9,452 nucleotides of DNA. Origin: Bacteroidales bacterium (GTDB taxonomy: Bacteria; Bacteroidota; Bacteroidia; Bacteroidales; F082). The stretch spans positions 1-9,452 of the forward strand of contig JAFZXR010000059.1 in the NCBI GenBank assembly GCA_017616675.1. The letters are read 5' to 3'. Within the stretch, counting starts at the first letter, position 1. Every line of letters starts with the position of its first letter. Below are positions 7,136 through 9,452 of this stretch, piece by piece. The notes beneath the pieces were generated by a model. The model was not told where the DNA came from. It saw only the letters and a program-made list of their open reading frames with translations, and did no database searches. The translations under genes and the position numbers were made by a program.

Positions 7136-7774
7136 TTATAAAACCAACCGGTGGATTCCCACGTCGTAAGGCTGGTTGATGGCCTCGACCACCTTGTCGT
7201 AATCCTTCCTGTTGGCCACGAAATCGATGTTATTCGTATCCAAAATCAAGATGCGCATATCGTTCTGCTGCTTGATGAAGTCGAAATAACCCTGCTGTAG
7301 ATGCTCGAGATACGAATCGTCGATCTTCTGCTCGTAATCGCGGCCGCGCTTGTGGATGTTATATTGCAGATGCTCGACATCGAGATACAGATACACCATC
7401 AGCTCAGGCTTAGGAATATTCGAAAAGATGATATTGAAAAACCTTGAAAACAGGTCGTATTCGTCGGGCTGTAGGTTCTCGCGCGAGAAAATCAATGATT
7501 TGGCCACATAATAATCGGAGATGATGAAATCGTGGAAAAGGTCGAGGTTACCGAGTTTGTCTTTAAGCTGCTGAAAACGCAGCGCGAGGAATGTCATCTC
7601 AACCTGAAAGGCATATTTGTCGGGATTCTCATAAAACTTGGCAAGGAACGGGTTCTTGTCAGGCTCGAACTCCTCAAGAATCAGCTTACCGTTGAAATCC
7701 TGGGAAATCTTAGTCGAGAGCGTAGTCTTACCGGCGCCCATCGTACCTTCAATTGCCACGAAATTATATCTCAT
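7136..7774 (-). CDS. Deoxynucleoside kinase (dAdo/dGuo kinase family)
   Basis: This cytosolic salvage enzyme phosphorylates a deoxynucleoside to its monophosphate. Its 212 residues show the P-loop GTMGAGKTT (10-18), the Glu motif LILEEFEPDKNPFL (31-44) for the sugar hydroxyls, and QVEMTFLALRFQQL (57-70), with Gln57 placed to contact the base. ISDYY (85-89) stands where the DRS motif lies in relatives, and the Arg-rich lid KRGRDYEQKI (142-151) covers the phosphates. The family's dAdo/dGuo branch is the best fit; the exact base preference cannot be read. It starts at ATG 7772-7774, 6 nt after the folK stop, with TAAGG just before it as a rare Shine-Dalgarno-like signal. It is clearly the second gene of a folK operon. 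Confidence 0.9.
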   Translation of the reverse strand: MRYNFVAIEGTMGAGKTTLSTKISQDFNGKLILEEFEPDKNPFLAKFYENPDKYAFQVEMTFLALRFQQLKDKLGNLDLFHDFIISDYYVAKSLIFSRENLQPDEYDLFSRFFNIIFSNIPKPELMVYLYLDVEHLQYNIHKRGRDYEQKIDDSYLEHLQQGYFDFIKQQNDMRILILDTNNIDFVANRKDYDKVVEAINQPYDVGIHRLVL

Positions 7775-7780
7775 ACCTTA

Positions 7781-8275
7781 TTAATATATGTTCACTTTGC
7801 CGGCATCCTGACATTCGTCAAGAAGCTGAAGGTTGGTCTTTTTCATGACAGGATGCACGAAATCGGGAGCAACATCGCAGAGCGGCAGAAGAGTAAACCT
7901 ACGCTCATGCAGACGCGGATGCGGCGCTGTAACCATCTGAGTATCAATTATTTCATTTCCAAAATAAAGGATATCCAGATCCATCGGACGCGACACATAA
8001 CCCTCATGCGGCACGCTGCGGTCACGGCCCAGCTCCTTCTCAATCTCCAGCAATTCCTTCATCAAATCATCGGGCGACAAAGCCGTCTCAACCTTCACCA
8101 CCTGATTCAAGAACCAATGCTCCGACTTGAAACCCCACGGCTCCGATTCGTAGAGACGCGACTTGGCGACAATCTTTCCACACCTCTCTCCTATCATCTT
8201 ACTTGCCTGATTTACAAGAAGTTCGCGATCGCCGAGATTCGAGCCCAACAAAACGAAAACCGTTTCCGATGCCAT
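7781..8275 (-). CDS. folK: HPPK, 6-hydroxymethyl-7,8-dihydropterin pyrophosphokinase (FolK)
   Basis: FolK transfers pyrophosphate from ATP to 6-hydroxymethyl-dihydropterin, the step before dihydropteroate synthase in folate synthesis. The 164 residues match a stand-alone HPPK. The N-terminal LLGSNLGDR (9-17), YESEPWG (42-48) and ELGRDRS (81-87) are present, as is the family signature RPMDLDILYF (96-105), where Asp99 and Asp101 bind the two Mg ions. PHPRLHERRFTLLPLCDVAP (118-137) closes the active site. No fused aldolase or synthase domain is present. Transcription likely starts from the TATATTTG box at 8301-8308, with a short leader of about 20 nt. It is followed by the deoxynucleoside kinase gene after 6 nt. 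Confidence 0.98.
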   Translation of the reverse strand: MASETVFVLLGSNLGDRELLVNQASKMIGERCGKIVAKSRLYESEPWGFKSEHWFLNQVVKVETALSPDDLMKELLEIEKELGRDRSVPHEGYVSRPMDLDILYFGNEIIDTQMVTAPHPRLHERRFTLLPLCDVAPDFVHPVMKKTNLQLLDECQDAGKVNIY

Positions 8276-8300
8276 GAAAAAAATTTTGCCTTACAAAATG

Positions 8301-8308
8301 CAAATATA
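8301..8308 (-). promoter_or_regulatory. Probable folK operon promoter -7 element
   Basis: The minus strand reads TATATTTGC here, a full match to TAnnTTTG, 25 nt before the folK ATG. No clear -33 TTTG is seen. It lies 13 nt from the divergent sppA element, so the two promoters overlap. Confidence 0.55.
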
Positions 8309-8321
8309 ATGAAAGAAATTG

Positions 8322-8329
8322 TATCTTTG
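8322..8329 (+). promoter_or_regulatory. Probable sppA promoter -7 element
   Basis: TATCTTTG matches TAnnTTTG and ends 16 nt before the sppA ATG at 8346. The same octamer is used ahead of the tRNA operon (2065-2072). The -33 box is unclear. The start context TTTTAAACA is A/T-rich without a Shine-Dalgarno sequence. Confidence 0.55.
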
Positions 8330-8345
8330 AAAAAAATTTTAAACA

Positions 8346-9452
8346 ATGAAACAGTTCTTTAAATTTATGTTCGCGTCATGTCTGGGATCGGCATTGATGC
8401 TTATAGTTTTGATGATAGTGCTGATCTGCATGGCAGGCTCAAGCTCCAACAGCAAAGTGTCGGTAAAACCTAAATCGGTGCTTTACATGAACCTCAACTA
8501 CGAAATCCCTGAGAGAACCACCGACGGCGACTTCACCGCGGCCTTGATGGGCTTGCAGAACGGCGAATCCGACAACTCGGGCTTGAACGACATCATCGCC
8601 AATATCGACGCTGCGAAAGACGACGACAACATCGCCGGAATCTTCCTCGAGCTCTCGTCGACAAGCACTTCGACGGCCAACATTGAGGAGATCCGTCATC
8701 ACATCGCAAGCTTCAAGGAATCGGGCAAATTTGTGCTCACCTACGGCGAGGCATTGTCGCAAGGCGCTTATTACCTCGCCACAGCAGGCAATGAGATCTA
8801 TCTCAACCCCGACGGCATGCTCGACATCCACGGAATGGCATCGCAGATAATGTTTTACAAGCGTTTGCTCGATAAGCTCGACATCGAGATTCAGATTATC
8901 CGCGGCCCTAACAACAGGTTTAAGAGCGCCGTCGAGCCTTATTTCCTCGACAAGATGAGCGACGCCAACCGCGAGCAAATGACCAAGCTGCTTAACACCA
9001 TGTGGAGCAAGATAGTCGACGACATCAGCGCCTCAAGAGGCATCAGCCCTGAGAAAATCAACCAACTCGCTGATGAGCTGGCACTTACATTCGACGCCAA
9101 GGTCGCTCTCGACGAAGGCTTCGTCGACGGACTGGCCTATAGAGACGAGATCATCGCCCGCATCAAAGACCTTGCAGGTATAGATAAAGCAAAGAAAATC
9201 AACGTGTTGACAAACTCACAATACGCCAGTGCAAGGCCGGAGCCGAAGGCGAAGGCCGATAAGATCGCTATCATCTATGCAAATGGACAGATTCAAGATG
9301 GCGAAGGCGACGACTCGACCATAGGCTCGACGACATTGTCGAAAGCCATCCGCGAGGCACGCGAAAACAAGAAGGTGAAAGCCATAGTGATGCGTGTGAA
9401 CTCACCTGGCGGAAGCGCTTTAGCATCAGAGGTGATTCGTCGCGAAGTCGAG
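8346..9452 (+). CDS. sppA: Signal peptide peptidase SppA, 67-kDa type (3' end outside window)
   Basis: SppA is a membrane-anchored serine/lysine protease that degrades cleaved signal peptides in the envelope. The frame is open from ATG 8346 to the last base (369 codons), so the gene is cut by the window and not broken. A membrane anchor lies at about residues 8-33 (short KQFFK, then a long hydrophobic run), followed by a Ser/Asn-rich exit. Two repeated ClpP-like domains follow, as in the long form of the family. The general base is Lys193 in FKSAVEPYF of the first domain, and the nucleophile is Ser357 in NSPGGSA of the second. Both catalytic residues are therefore present. It is transcribed divergently from folK from its own promoter. 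Confidence 0.97.
   Translation, partial: MKQFFKFMFASCLGSALMLIVLMIVLICMAGSSSNSKVSVKPKSVLYMNLNYEIPERTTDGDFTAALMGLQNGESDNSGLNDIIANIDAAKDDDNIAGIFLELSSTSTSTANIEEIRHHIASFKESGKFVLTYGEALSQGAYYLATAGNEIYLNPDGMLDIHGMASQIMFYKRLLDKLDIEIQIIRGPNNRFKSAVEPYFLDKMSDANREQMTKLLNTMWSKIVDDISASRGISPEKINQLADELALTFDAKVALDEGFVDGLAYRDEIIARIKDLAGIDKAKKINVLTNSQYASARPEPKAKADKIAIIYANGQIQDGEGDDSTIGSTTLSKAIREARENKKVKAIVMRVNSPGGSALASEVIRREVE

Noticed and set aside
7532..8362. A 276-codon plus-strand frame opposite the kinase and folK genes
   Set aside because: Both minus-strand genes show complete family motifs. The antisense frame shows none and would overlap the folK-sppA promoters.
8439..8978. Minus-strand frame of 179 codons opposite sppA
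   Set aside because: The plus strand holds SppA with both catalytic residues in an unbroken frame. The minus frame is its shadow.

Overview
The window is an ordinary chromosomal segment of a Bacteroidota bacterium, most likely of the order Bacteroidales. The evidence is promoters of the TAnnTTTG type, A-rich start regions with little Shine-Dalgarno sequence, tRNA genes without an encoded CCA, and proteins typical of that phylum: a bleomycin-hydrolase-type peptidase, an OmpA protein with a Cys-rich linker, and an Arg-rich deoxynucleoside kinase. Genus cannot be read from the sequence.

Layout. 1-495: 3' end of a papain-fold (C1B) aminopeptidase, followed after 18 nt by a YitT-family membrane protein (514-1410), both on +. 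1425-1881: three tRNA genes on the minus strand, transcribed as Gly(GCC), Gly(GCC), Leu(UAA); the two tRNA-Gly genes are identical and their 5' spacers carry exact repeats and palindromes. A TATCTTTG promoter at 2065-2072 probably drives them. 2135-2312: two direct, same-length (63 nt) hairpin elements directly after the mutS stop codon. 2314-4920: mutS (minus). A divergent promoter region separates it from a SpoU/TrmH-type RNA methyltransferase (5031-5564, +). 5706-7076: an exported OmpA-family protein (+), ended by a strong hairpin terminator at 7096-7127. 7136-8275: a minus-strand folK-deoxynucleoside kinase operon with a 6-nt gap. A second divergent promoter region leads to sppA (8346 onward, +), which runs off the window.

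The genes cover housekeeping roles (mismatch repair, RNA modification, folate synthesis, nucleoside salvage, tRNA supply) and envelope roles (OmpA, SppA, YitT). There is no phage, insertion sequence, CRISPR or defence locus. The most notable feature is the pair of hairpin elements at 2159-2221 and 2246-2308: they align without gaps, keep their internal-loop sequences, and differ at four base pairs by changes that preserve pairing. That is the pattern expected of a selected RNA or single-stranded DNA fold. The second notable feature is the duplicated tRNA-Gly unit, whose spacer differs between copies as if a 51-bp repeat unit had been lost from, or gained in, one copy.
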